From: Paenibacillus plantarum
GTDB lineage: Bacteria; Bacillota; Bacilli; Paenibacillales; NBRC-103111
Length of the DNA: 64,000 nucleotides
Reading direction: 5' to 3'
NCBI RefSeq assembly: GCF_013141695.1
Contig: NZ_WHNY01000093.1
Coordinates: forward strand, 186,001 to 250,000
The first letter of the stretch is position 1. Every line of letters starts with the position of its first letter. Of the stretch, positions 17,572 through 25,818 are shown piece by piece. The position numbers and the translations under genes are program-made. The notes under the pieces were generated by a model, which did not search any database, had not been told where the DNA came from, and saw only the letters and a program-made list of their open reading frames with translations.

Positions 17572-18432
17572 CTAGTCCTCGTCTTCAAGACTCGGTGCAC
17601 GCACCATGCTGGTCGCTAAGGTTTGCGTAACAGCCGCTTCTTTCAGCTTCCATTGACCTTTGTGCCATTTCCACACCGAAGTGACATAGCCTAGTGTGTC
17701 CGCATTGGCGATACCTGTGATGCGCTGAACACCTTTCAGTTCACAGAAGCCATCCCGATCCACATCAACGGGCTTCAGCAAGCTGTATGCATCCACATTA
17801 ACAATGATTGGCTTCACAATTTTTCCTTGGTTGTAAATGCCGAATTGCTCATAAGCCTCCTTACGATCCGCAATATCGAGGGTGAAGGATTTGCCGGTCT
17901 CCTCGATTTTCATTTTCACCTTATAATTATTCTTAAAGGTTGCTTTGACATGCAGCGGTTCCGGCATCGGGATCGCAGTGGGCACGTTATTTTTGAGTGA
18001 ATAGATGTAATTCGATGTAAACCCGCCACTCCCGCCAGTATCGGAGGTCACATAGATCTGAGGCAGCTTGTCATGGATAAAATCACAAAAATCCATCTTC
18101 GGATTATACCCGCCTTCCAGCGGAATCACGACCTGTGCCTGACCTTGTCCGGTGACGGAGATAAACAGCTTGTCATAATAAGGGCTGTTCAGATCTGATT
18201 TCAGACCGACAAGGGAGACCATATCTAATTTGCCATCGCCGGTGACATCAATCTCACGTGTCTGGATAAGCTGACCTTGTCCACTCTGTGGAGGCGCTAG
18301 TTGTGAAGGTGGCGGAGGCACCGTTTGCGTAAAGGCTTCTGCCAGTCCACTAAAGCTTAAAGCACCGCTCAAGAGCATACCAACTGCAGCCGCGCGTAGT
18401 GAGATTGTAAAAAATTTTCTAAACCGAGACAT
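17572..18432 (-). CDS. Secreted VCBS/FG-GAP-like hypothetical protein
   Basis: 286 residues. A signal sequence (FTISLRAAAVGMLLSGALSF) is followed by a Pro/Gln-rich stretch and by DVTGDGKLDMVSLVG, a calcium-binding FG-GAP/VCBS-like motif. A second such motif, DVDRDGFCELKGVQ, is near residue 225. YVTSDTGGSGGFTSNYIY lies between. Proteins of this shape are common in Paenibacillus and Bacillus, are exported, and have no assigned function. GTG 18441 is an alternative start, but GGGAAG is better spaced for ATG 18432. The opposing gene and the terminator delimit it as a single unit. Confidence 0.75.
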   Translation of the reverse strand: MSRFRKFFTISLRAAAVGMLLSGALSFSGLAEAFTQTVPPPPSQLAPPQSGQGQLIQTREIDVTGDGKLDMVSLVGLKSDLNSPYYDKLFISVTGQGQAQVVIPLEGGYNPKMDFCDFIHDKLPQIYVTSDTGGSGGFTSNYIYSLKNNVPTAIPMPEPLHVKATFKNNYKVKMKIEETGKSFTLDIADRKEAYEQFGIYNQGKIVKPIIVNVDAYSLLKPVDVDRDGFCELKGVQRITGIANADTLGYVTSVWKWHKGQWKLKEAAVTQTLATSMVRAPSLEDED

Positions 18433-18506
18433 TGTTCGCACTTCCCATCATGGAATTGAATTCGGTTTATTATTCCAAATTTTCCAATATGGTATGCGGA
18501 CTGCAA

Positions 18507-19952
18507 CTACAAAATAGGCGGTCTGCGATAAAGCGTCGCCTGCTCGAACGCATAGGCAAGCTTAATCAGCGTCGGCTCGCTGTAGGCTCCTGCTGCAAAC
18601 ATGACACCCATTGGCCCTTTGCTTGTGTAGCCGGCGGGTACAATCAGCAGTGGATAGCCTGCCCTGGCGGCAATATCCTCGCCTTCATCTTTGGGAAAAA
18701 ACAACGCATCAAGTTGATATGTGTGAAGGGCATGATCGATCCCTTGTGCTCGTGTGAGCTCTTGATATCTATGTAGACTCGTCAAATAAGTCTCTTCTGT
18801 AAGCGTTCCGTTCGCATCCTCTGACCAAATCAGCGTATCCTGCCCATAGACCAGCGCCTGATCGGCATGCCTTTCATTGAATGCAATAACCTCTTCTAAG
18901 GAATGAACAGGTGTCTTGGATGGATCTAGCTTGGCCAGATAGGCGTTGAGATCTCTTTTGAATTCGTAGAGCAGTACGTCGTAATTCCAGACCGCATCTT
19001 GGCAAGGAAGCACCACATCATCAATGACAATCGCACCTTCGTCGCGCAAAACTTGAATAGCTCGCTCGGCAAGCTGCCGTTCTTCCTCATCCAAGTGCTG
19101 ATAATACCAACGTGGAATCCCTATTCTGGCTTGATGAAGCCCTCGGCGATTGAGATAGGGGGTATAATCCCGATGGCCATGACCGTCGCTAGCTATACTA
19201 TGTGCATCCGAAGCGTCGACACCCGTCATGACGCCAAGCAGCACAGCCGCATCAGTCACAGTTCTCGTCATTGGACCCGGTGTGTCCTGGCTACTGGCAA
19301 GCGGAATAATGCCCGAGCGACTTAACAGGCCAACCGTTGGCTTCAAGCCGACAAGACTGTTATGCCCCGCTGGATTGACGATAGATCCAGACGTTTCCGT
19401 ACCGATCGCTCCCACTGCAAAATGAGTCGCCACCGCCGCACCAGACCCCGAACTGGAGCCTCCAACTTCGTAAATGCCAGGCCCATACGGATTGGCCACC
19501 TGTCCGCCTCTTGAGCTATAACCGGATGGCATCGCCACCGCCATGAAATTCGCCCACTCTGTCATATTCACCTTGCCTAGCAACACCGCACCAGCGTCAC
19601 GCAACTTGGCAGCGATATATGCATCTTCTGTCGCCACATGCTCCGCCAAACAAATCGACCCAGCACTCGTGTGCATCTGGTCAGCCGTCTGAATATTGTC
19701 TTTGAGCAAAATCGGAATGCCATGCAATGGCCCCCGGCTCCCATTTGATACACGTTCTCGATCTAACGATTCCGCGATCTCTATGGCATCTGGATTCAGC
19801 TCCAGCACCGCATTAATTTTGCCATTATAGGTTTTAATTCGCTCCGTATAGTAAACAACCAAATCTACAGAGTTGATTTCCTGCCGTTCCATCGCTAGTT
19901 GAAGTGCGACAATATCTGCATTTGTCATCCATTCGTCCGAAATACGCGCCAT
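18507..19952 (-). CDS. Amidase signature family protein
   Basis: 481 residues. The Ser-cisSer-Lys triad is visible: Lys in ILLKDNIQT (about residue 75), GGSSSGSGAAVA (about 155) and the nucleophile region GTETSGSIVNPA (about 180). It hydrolyses an amide bond, with the substrate unspecified. It lacks gatB/gatC neighbours, so it is not the GatA subunit. Start: TTG 19958 and 19955 are too near the Shine-Dalgarno GAGAGGTGG, and ATG 19952 has proper spacing. Divergent from the WYL regulator. Confidence 0.88.
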   Translation of the reverse strand: MARISDEWMTNADIVALQLAMERQEINSVDLVVYYTERIKTYNGKINAVLELNPDAIEIAESLDRERVSNGSRGPLHGIPILLKDNIQTADQMHTSAGSICLAEHVATEDAYIAAKLRDAGAVLLGKVNMTEWANFMAVAMPSGYSSRGGQVANPYGPGIYEVGGSSSGSGAAVATHFAVGAIGTETSGSIVNPAGHNSLVGLKPTVGLLSRSGIIPLASSQDTPGPMTRTVTDAAVLLGVMTGVDASDAHSIASDGHGHRDYTPYLNRRGLHQARIGIPRWYYQHLDEEERQLAERAIQVLRDEGAIVIDDVVLPCQDAVWNYDVLLYEFKRDLNAYLAKLDPSKTPVHSLEEVIAFNERHADQALVYGQDTLIWSEDANGTLTEETYLTSLHRYQELTRAQGIDHALHTYQLDALFFPKDEGEDIAARAGYPLLIVPAGYTSKGPMGVMFAAGAYSEPTLIKLAYAFEQATLYRRPPIL

Positions 19953-20128
19953 CAACAACCGCCACCTCTCAACTATTTATGCTACACTTATTCCCTAGGT
20001 TTTCGGGTTTACCTTCTTTGAATTAGGGATTTCCTTGCAGTTTCTTGCAAAGTGGGCAACAAAGGATTTTCATCTGTATAATTGAATAAGGCATGAAGAA
20101 TACGACCAGAATTTATGAGGTGTTCCTT

Positions 20129-21070
20129 TTGAAAATAGATCGTTTACTCGCCATCACCATGCTGCTGCTCAATCGTCGCCGTATTAGTGCCAAAGAGCTT
20201 TCCGAGCGGTTTGAGGTGTCTATGCGCACCATTTATCGAGATGTGGAAGCCATTAACCAAGCCGGCATTCCGGTTGTTTCCTATGCGGGACTCAGCGGTG
20301 GTTACGAAATCATGGACCAATACCGGCTAGATCGTCAGTTCCTGTCCTTGGAAGAACTGCAATCGATCATCACCGGCCTCAAAGGAATTCGCGCTTCCGT
20401 CCCCGACCAAGAAATCAGTAATCTGCTGGATAAGGTCGGCGCACTCGTCGCCAAATCCGAGCAACCCGATGCAGCTAGACTGGGCAACCAGCTCATTCTT
20501 GATATGAATCCATGGAGCAGTGGGCATCAAACCACAGAACAGTTGACAGCTCTTCGCACCTCAATTAAGGAGACACGACTCGTCACCTTTTCCTATCTTT
20601 CATCGCAAAGCGAACCGTCCGTGCGAACCGTAGAACCTATGGGCATCGTGGTCAAAGGCTTCGGCTGGTATCTGTACGGCTACTGCTTGCTGCGTGAAGA
20701 TTTTCGGGTTTTTCGCTTATCCCGTATGAATAGCATCGAGGTGCTTTCCCAAACCTTCGAACGCAAACAAGACACGTTGGAGAAACTTGATTATCGTCGA
20801 GGCCAACGAGACCCCTCCACCCTCATTACGCTCGTGCTGCACGCGCAGCCGAATGTCAGGGCGCAGGTCGAAGACTATTTCCGACCTGAGGATGTGACCA
20901 TTCAGCCCGATGGAACACTCATGATTAGAGCGACGCAGCCCGATGAACCTTGGCTACATAACATGCTGCTCGGCTATGGTCCAAACCTGCGCATTCTAGA
21001 ACCCGCGCATATCGCAGCCATCATCAAAGAAAAGGCCGAAAAAATAGTCGCCCTCTATTCGAATCACTGA
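20129..21070 (+). CDS. HTH/WYL-domain transcriptional regulator (YafY-like)
   Basis: 313 residues. An N-terminal DeoR-type winged helix (ISAKELSERFEVSMRTIYRDVEAI) is followed by a WYL domain with the variant GWYLYGYCLLREDFRVFRLSRM (about 195-215) and a WCX-like C-terminus. Start: ATG 20093 opens the frame, but the family begins with KIDRLLAI, and TTG 20129 carries TGAGGTG at 6 bases, so TTG is chosen. Regulators of this kind sense small ligands or nucleic acids. The divergent amidase and downstream DinB gene are candidate targets. Confidence 0.85.
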   Translation: MKIDRLLAITMLLLNRRRISAKELSERFEVSMRTIYRDVEAINQAGIPVVSYAGLSGGYEIMDQYRLDRQFLSLEELQSIITGLKGIRASVPDQEISNLLDKVGALVAKSEQPDAARLGNQLILDMNPWSSGHQTTEQLTALRTSIKETRLVTFSYLSSQSEPSVRTVEPMGIVVKGFGWYLYGYCLLREDFRVFRLSRMNSIEVLSQTFERKQDTLEKLDYRRGQRDPSTLITLVLHAQPNVRAQVEDYFRPEDVTIQPDGTLMIRATQPDEPWLHNMLLGYGPNLRILEPAHIAAIIKEKAEKIVALYSNH

Positions 21071-21112
21071 CACGCTGTTGTCAGCATTGTTTGTCTATAC
21101 TAGGGATATGAG

Positions 21113-21286
21113 GTGTGCGTATCAACCAAGAGCAAGCATCTATATGAAACTCTGCCCCTGCTGACAACGTATCCATACAGGATGCATGCTAGTGATGCCA
21201 GGTTCTTTGGAGACAAGACCGAAGTCCTCTGGGAAAAAGACCAAACACATGCTAAAGATGCCAGTTTTACTGGCGAAAAACTTTGA
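21113..21286 (+). CDS. Small ORF with HAxDAxF repeats, upstream of the DinB gene
   Basis: 57 codons from GTG 21113, which has AGGGA at 6 bases. The C-terminal half holds two similar segments, HASDARFFGDKTEVLWEKDQ and HAKDASFTGEKL. Its stop overlaps the Shine-Dalgarno of the DinB gene, so translation of the two could be coupled. A shorter version could start at ATG 21182. The reading frame on the opposite strand (21100-21351) is most likely its shadow. Alternatively the DNA repeat, not the peptide, is what is conserved. Function unknown. Confidence 0.4.
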   Translation: MCVSTKSKHLYETLPLLTTYPYRMHASDARFFGDKTEVLWEKDQTHAKDASFTGEKL

Positions 21287-21300
21287 GGAGGACAACCCCC

Positions 21301-21801
21301 ATGATCAAAATGATTGAAGATTTCGCAACCGAATATGCCCGAGAAGCGCAAGGCACCCAGCGCGTCATGGACGTCCTAACGGATGCTTCCCTTGCTCAGA
21401 AAATCACACCTGAACTCCGTTCCCTTGGACAAATTGCTTGGCACATCGCCACAACGGTTCACGAGATGCTATCCCGCACGGGACTGACATTCGCCGCACC
21501 TGAAGGCGAAGAGCTTGCTCCCGCTTCTGCCCAAACCATCGCTGACACCTACCGCACCTCCGCTGCCGCAGCCATCGAAGCGATTCAGTCACAATGGACT
21601 GACGCGAAGTTATTCGAAACAAGCGATATGTATGGCGATCAGTGGCCTAACGGGCTTACACTGCGCGTCCTCATCTCCCATGAAATTCACCACCGCGGTG
21701 AAATGATCGTCTTGATGCGCCAAGCTGGATTGCGCGTTCCTGATCTTTATGGTCCAACGCGGGAAAGTTGGGTTGAAATGGGTATGCAGCCGTTCGTGTA
21801 G
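21301..21801 (+). CDS. DinB-family protein
   Basis: 166 residues with the four-helix DinB/YfiT fold pattern. Three metal-ligand histidines are visible: QIAWHIATTVHEML (about 45 and 51) and LISHEIHHRGEMIVLMRQAGL (about 130). Many relatives are metal-dependent thiol-S-transferases or of unknown function. TTG 21283 opens the frame, but its AGGAGGAC is the ribosome site for ATG 21301, which is chosen. It lies behind the small ORF and the WYL regulator. Confidence 0.85.
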   Translation: MIKMIEDFATEYAREAQGTQRVMDVLTDASLAQKITPELRSLGQIAWHIATTVHEMLSRTGLTFAAPEGEELAPASAQTIADTYRTSAAAAIEAIQSQWTDAKLFETSDMYGDQWPNGLTLRVLISHEIHHRGEMIVLMRQAGLRVPDLYGPTRESWVEMGMQPFV

Positions 21802-21849
21802 GCATTGCCTTTGCAGGCCTAACACCACCATGTACACCTGCTTACGCCT

Positions 21850-22089
21850 ATTCGTCCTCTGCCCCAACGGCAGAGTGACAGGTAGCGTACACCCATTTGC
21901 ACACCCTTGTTGACTGCATCCAATCTAACACCTCCTTCGCCCTATCGACGGAGTGACAAGTAGAATAGGCCATCTCACTCCGCCCTAGCGGCGGAGCTCA
22001 TGTAACCCACACCTCGCACACACCCTTAGCCCCATCGGCGGAGCTACTAGTAACCTATGCCCACCCTATGGGTGGCACTACAAGTAGAA
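21850..22089. repeat. Array of five degenerate small hairpins
   Basis: Five units of 35-80 bases, each with a short stem: CTCTGCC/GGCAGAG near 21857, TTCGCCC..GACGGAG near 21939, CTCCGCC/GGCGGAG near 21983, TTAGCCCCATCGGCGGAGCT near 22027 and CCACCC/GGGTGG near 22062. Three are followed by GACA(A/G)GTAG or ACAAGTAGAATAG. No coding potential was found. The array leads directly into palindromic element copy B. Confidence 0.7.
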
Positions 22090-22277
22090 TAGATGGATTT
22101 TCTGTAGCTAATTTCAGCGAAATGAGCCTTTTGAGACGAATAACTGGATTTCCTACAGCTAATCTGAAGCATTTCGTCCAGAATGACGCTTAACGGCTGA
22201 AATAGCGGGAGTTTTTCCAGTTAATCTGTTAATTGGTTGAAATACGACTAAATTAGCTGGAGGTTTTCCAGTTATTC
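22090..22277. repeat. Intergenic palindromic element, family 1, copy B
   Basis: Complete copy. Forward modules start at 22090 and 22141, reverse modules at 22203 and 22254 (spacing 51/62/51). It lies between the convergent dinB-like and rpiA genes. 22278-22326 holds nothing recognisable. Confidence 0.85.
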
Positions 22278-22326
22278 CGTGAGGCTACGATGATCGAAGC
22301 TTCTACATCACTCGTTTAAACACAGA

Positions 22327-22376
22327 AGAGTTGCCCCTCAAGTCATCCTAGACATGTGGAACAACTCTTTTTTATT
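22327..22376 (+). terminator. Intrinsic terminator, plus strand
   Basis: AAGAGTTG (22327-22334) pairs with CAACTCTT (22362-22369), followed by a T-run. The loop is long, about 27 bases. It would stop transcripts coming from the dinB side. Confidence 0.65.
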
Positions 22377-22391
22377 TGGCGTGTTTTTCTC

Positions 22392-23054
22392 CTACAAACT
22401 CCTCACCGAACCATCCTTATACCCCACAATCACCTGGCTCGCCAATCCGATAAAAAGCCCATTCTCCACAACACCTGGAATCCCGTTAATTGCTTGATGA
22501 AGCTCTGCAGGGTTTGGGATGCTGCCGAAGTGGCAATCGATAATATAATTCCCGTTGTCCGTCACAAATGGCTGATTATCAGCAACTCTAACTTTGGGCT
22601 CGCAACCAAGCGCTCGGAGTTTTCGAATCGTCAGTTCATAGCCAAATTTAACAACTTCAACAGGTAGTGGAAATGCGCCAAGCTGTGTAACAACTTTACT
22701 CTCATCCACCACAATAATCAGCTTCTTACTTGAAAATGCGACGATTTTCTCCCGCAGCAGCGCGCCTCCCCCACCTTTAATTAAGTGCCAATCTGGATCG
22801 ACTTCGTCGGCTCCATCTATCGTGACATCGATTTCTGAGATATCTGCAAAAGGAATAAGCGGGATGCCTAACTCCTTAGCCAAGTTCTCTGAGGCGACTG
22901 AGGTCGCAACAGCCTGAATGTACAGGCCGTTTTGTACCCGAGCACCAAGCCCTTGGATCGCCCAGTAGGCCGTAGATCCTGTCCCCAAACCGACAATCAT
23001 CCCATCTTGGATCTCCGTAATAGCTAGCTCTGCTGCTGCTTTTTTCGCTTCCAC
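22392..23054 (-). CDS. rpiA: Ribose-5-phosphate isomerase A
   Basis: 220 residues. Interconverts ribose 5-phosphate and ribulose 5-phosphate in the pentose phosphate pathway. Conserved segments: VGLGTGSTAYWAI (phosphate loop, about residue 22), DVTIDGADEVDPDWHLIKGGGGALLREKIVA broken over residues 80-105 with catalytic Asp, Glu and Lys, and DCHFG near 170. The length matches the RpiA family. Single gene, preceded by its own RBS GAGGAGCG. Confidence 0.95.
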   Translation of the reverse strand: MEAKKAAAELAITEIQDGMIVGLGTGSTAYWAIQGLGARVQNGLYIQAVATSVASENLAKELGIPLIPFADISEIDVTIDGADEVDPDWHLIKGGGGALLREKIVAFSSKKLIIVVDESKVVTQLGAFPLPVEVVKFGYELTIRKLRALGCEPKVRVADNQPFVTDNGNYIIDCHFGSIPNPAELHQAINGIPGVVENGLFIGLASQVIVGYKDGSVRSL

Positions 23055-23202
23055 GTGTGCACGCTCCTCACTTCCACTGATTGAATTCTATCCAACTAGT
23101 TTAACATAAAAAGAAAACCCCAATGCAGCATCGTTAGCGCAATATAGTAAGCGGGGATTCTTCTCATGGGCTATACTGGAAGTAAAAGGGAGGCGATCCG
23201 CG

Positions 23203-24057
23203 ATGCACAATAAAACGGTACTCCTCACCGGAGCTAACTCCGGTATGGGCCTTGCCACAACGGTGGCAGTGGCCAAGCTAGGCGCCAACGTTATCATGCT
23301 TTGCCGCAGCAAACAAAGAGGCGAGCAGGCGCTCGCAGAAGCACGACGCCAGAGCGGCTCCGATCACATCGAGCTGATGCTCTGCGACCTCGCTTCGCTT
23401 GCGAGCATTAGAGCCTTTGCGGCGACGTTCCTAGCCAAGCACGACGTGCTCGATGTGCTCGTGAACAACGCTGGCGTCGTCACCGTGAAGCGAAAAACCA
23501 CAGCAGATGGCTTCGAGTCTATGATGGGTGTCAACCATCTCGGCCACTTTCTGCTGACCCAGCTTCTGCTGGACGCTATCATCCGCGCTCCGCAGGGGCG
23601 GATCGTCAATGTCTCCTCCGGCGCCCACAAAATCGGGCGCATCGATTGGGCCAACCCTCACCTGCAGCGAGGGTTCCGGGTCTGGAACGGATACGCCCAG
23701 TCGAAGCTGGCGAATATCTTGTTCACCCGCGAGCTCGCGAAGCGGCTCGCAGGCACTTCAGCCACGGCCAACTCGCTCCATCCGGGAGCCGTTGCCACGA
23801 ACATCGGTGTCGATCGCGACACCGGGTTTGGTAAGGCCGTGCATGCGATGATGCGGCCGTTTTTCTTGACGGCGGCACAAGGCGCGGATACGGCGGTGTT
23901 TTTGGCCACGAGCCCGGACGTGCAGACGGTCAGCGGCGAGTACTTCTACAGGCGGGCAATTGCGCCTGTTTCCGCCCGAGCGAAGGACGACGCGCTAGCT
24001 CGTCAGCTCTGGGATTGGAGCGAGGAGCAGGTCGGACTCACCAGCGGCAAGCACTAG
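23203..24057 (+). CDS. Short-chain dehydrogenase/reductase
   Basis: 284 residues. NAD(P) motif TGANSGMG at residues 8-15, NNAG near 90, the catalytic Ser in IVNVSSGAH (about 140) and YAQSK (about 165). The Arg after the first strands (LCRSKQRGEQAL) suggests NADP. It resembles the retinol-dehydrogenase/WWOX-like SDR branch. Its GC content appears higher than the flanking intergenic DNA. RBS GGGAGGCGA precedes the ATG. The substrate is unknown. Confidence 0.88.
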   Translation: MHNKTVLLTGANSGMGLATTVAVAKLGANVIMLCRSKQRGEQALAEARRQSGSDHIELMLCDLASLASIRAFAATFLAKHDVLDVLVNNAGVVTVKRKTTADGFESMMGVNHLGHFLLTQLLLDAIIRAPQGRIVNVSSGAHKIGRIDWANPHLQRGFRVWNGYAQSKLANILFTRELAKRLAGTSATANSLHPGAVATNIGVDRDTGFGKAVHAMMRPFFLTAAQGADTAVFLATSPDVQTVSGEYFYRRAIAPVSARAKDDALARQLWDWSEEQVGLTSGKH

Positions 24058-24152
24058 ATCATCGGGCCTGCTCCCCTGCAAACTGCGGATAGCTGCTCCC
24101 ATACAAGGGTACGTTATAGGGAACATTTACCTTGTTCGGAGTGTGACGACCC

Positions 24153-24887
24153 TTGGACTTCTTTCGCAGTCAAGAATCACTGACCACTATGCAGTGGATT
24201 TTACGAGCCGTCGTAGGCTACTTTTTTCTGCTCATCACCGCCAAAGCATTAGGCCAACGCTCGATCTCTCAACTCCGCTTTCTCGATTTCGTCATCGCCC
24301 TTATTCTAGGTAATATCATGGCACACCCGCTCTCCGATGAGCACCTAGCTTTAACAGGCTCCATGATCACAACCGTTGTGCTCGTCGTCCTATATCTCAT
24401 AACCTCTTGGCTGAGTCTAAAATGGAACTTCCTCAAACATCTCTTTGAACCGTCACCACTGACGCTTATTGAACATGGGAAGCTTCGCATGGGCGGCCTG
24501 CGCAAAGCCAAAATCTCAGTCGACCACCTCTTCTCTGAGCTTCGCAAGCAACAAGTGGAGGATATCCAGAAAGTGGCGCTAGCCTTGTGGGAGCCAGGTG
24601 GGATGGTCTCCGTATTCCTAGAGCCTCAGCATCAAACGGTAACTGCCAAAGATATGGCTATTCCCAGCGACTCTTTCTCTCTCGTGAAGCCACTGATCAT
24701 ACAAGGCGCCTATGATAAAAAGCTGCTCGCGCAGCAAGGGAAAGATCTGGCTTGGCTGGAGGCGCAAATGCAAGCCGCACATGCCCAACTCGAGCACGTC
24801 GTGCTCGCTACAATAGACGATCAAGACCAGATCCGCGTATACACGGAATTGGAAACCCAAGAAAGGGACGAATTGACGCTGCATTAA
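24153..24887 (+). CDS. DUF421-family membrane protein (YetF/YrbG-like)
   Basis: 244 residues. Three N-terminal membrane helices (about 15-35, 45-65, 70-90), with the family motif LRFLDFVIALILGNIMAHPLSD. The cytosolic alpha/beta domain carries GKLRMGGLRKAKISVDHLFSELRKQQVEDI. TTG start with GGAGTG about 9 bases upstream. Members in spore formers are linked to membrane and spore-envelope traits, but the molecular role is not known. A terminator overlaps its stop codon. Confidence 0.85.
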   Translation: MDFFRSQESLTTMQWILRAVVGYFFLLITAKALGQRSISQLRFLDFVIALILGNIMAHPLSDEHLALTGSMITTVVLVVLYLITSWLSLKWNFLKHLFEPSPLTLIEHGKLRMGGLRKAKISVDHLFSELRKQQVEDIQKVALALWEPGGMVSVFLEPQHQTVTAKDMAIPSDSFSLVKPLIIQGAYDKKLLAQQGKDLAWLEAQMQAAHAQLEHVVLATIDDQDQIRVYTELETQERDELTLH

Positions 24888-24905
24888 GCGTTGGTTCGTC
24901 TTTTT
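24867..24905 (+). terminator. Terminator overlapping the DUF421 gene end
   Basis: GACGAA/TTCGTC stem with inner ACGCT/AGCGT, then TTTTT. The stop codon TAA sits in the loop. Confidence 0.85.
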
Positions 24906-24987
24906 CTTGTGGCTTGATTAGTCCAATCAAACTCAAACTTGGCTACTTGTCAGAACAGTACAGTGGATACATCCAATGTAGCGCGCG

Positions 24988-25330
24988 GGGGGTTGCGGTT
25001 GCGGTTATGGTTGGGGTTGGGGCTGCGGCTGCGATCCGTGTTGAGGTTGGGTTAAATTTTGTTTTGATTGAGGTTGAATTCAGGCGAGGTTGTGGTGTGG
25101 CTTGAGGTTCGGGTTCGGGTTCGGGTTCGGGTTCGGGTTCGGGTTGCGATCCGGGTTGCGATTTGGGTTAGATTTTAATTTGATTGAAGTTGAATTCAGG
25201 CGAGGTTGTGGTATGGCTTGAGGTTCGGGTTCGGGTTCGGGTTCGGGTTGCGATCCGGGTTGCGATTTGGGTTAGATTTTAATTTGATTGAAGTTGAACT
25301 CAGGCGAAGTTGTGGTGTGGCTGAGGTTCG
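24988..25330. repeat. G-rich minisatellite with GGGTTC hexamers
   Basis: Two complete tandem units and a partial third, with periods of 116 and 104 bases between the GAATTCAGG landmarks at 25076, 25192 and 25296. The 12-base difference equals two hexamers: the TTCGGG run has six copies in the first unit and four in the second. The beginning (24988-25060) is a more degenerate GGTTGCGGTT region. GGGTTCGGGTTCGGGTTCGGG fits a four-run G-quadruplex. No ORF of note. 25341-25478 shows nothing further. Confidence 0.85.
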
Positions 25331-25478
25331 TGTTTGAGGTGGATTGGTGAACATGCTGAAAGGTTGGAATTTCGAATTCTTGTTGCACATGTGTCTTTAA
25401 GTAGCATCGCCCCTCCTTGGCATCCTTGGCCTCTCGTCAGCTTCCTCCCATAGGTCCCCTCGCGGGCCTACAAAACTT

Positions 25479-25668
25479 TAGATGGATTTCCTACAGCTAA
25501 TTCCCTCGTTTATAACCATTTTCCTGAACTAGATGGAAAAACTCCATCTGATTCCTCCATATTCCCCACATTCGGCGTAAATGCTCGAATTTAGCTGTAC
25601 TTTTTCCAGTTAATCGCCTCAAAGTGGGTTTCACAGCAAAAGTAGCTACATAAAATCCAGTTATTTTT
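25479..25668. repeat. Intergenic palindromic element, family 1, copy C
   Basis: Forward modules at 25479 and 25530, reverse at 25592 and 25643 (51/62/51). The module sequences are more diverged (AGATGGAAAAACTCCATCTG in the second) but the spacing is the same. Confidence 0.85.
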
Positions 25669-25773
25669 AATTCCTCACTGTTGCCTTGCCCTCAAATAGG
25701 TCGGGAAGGTTCGTCGGTCTTGCAGTCAATTACTGGGTTCCTCCGCCCTTGCCTCAGACAACCATATTATGTT

Positions 25774-25799
25774 ATTATTTAATTACGTAATTAAATAAT
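25774..25799. promoter_or_regulatory. 26-bp perfect palindrome, candidate operator
   Basis: Symmetric around ACGT, with core TTTAATTACGTAATTAAA extended by AATAAT-type arms. It ends 19 bases before the start of the HTH-ATPase gene. The size and position fit an operator for the ArsR-like HTH of that protein. Binding is inferred. Confidence 0.65.
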
Positions 25800-25818
25800 T
25801 AATGTGAGGTGATCTTTT

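Noticed and set aside
21100..21351. 83-codon minus-strand ORF over the small repeat ORF
   Set aside because: No ribosome site, and it runs into the DinB gene; the plus-strand frame has the better start and context.
25080..25330. CRISPR-like repeats
   Set aside because: The units are direct tandem repeats without unique spacers; a minisatellite.
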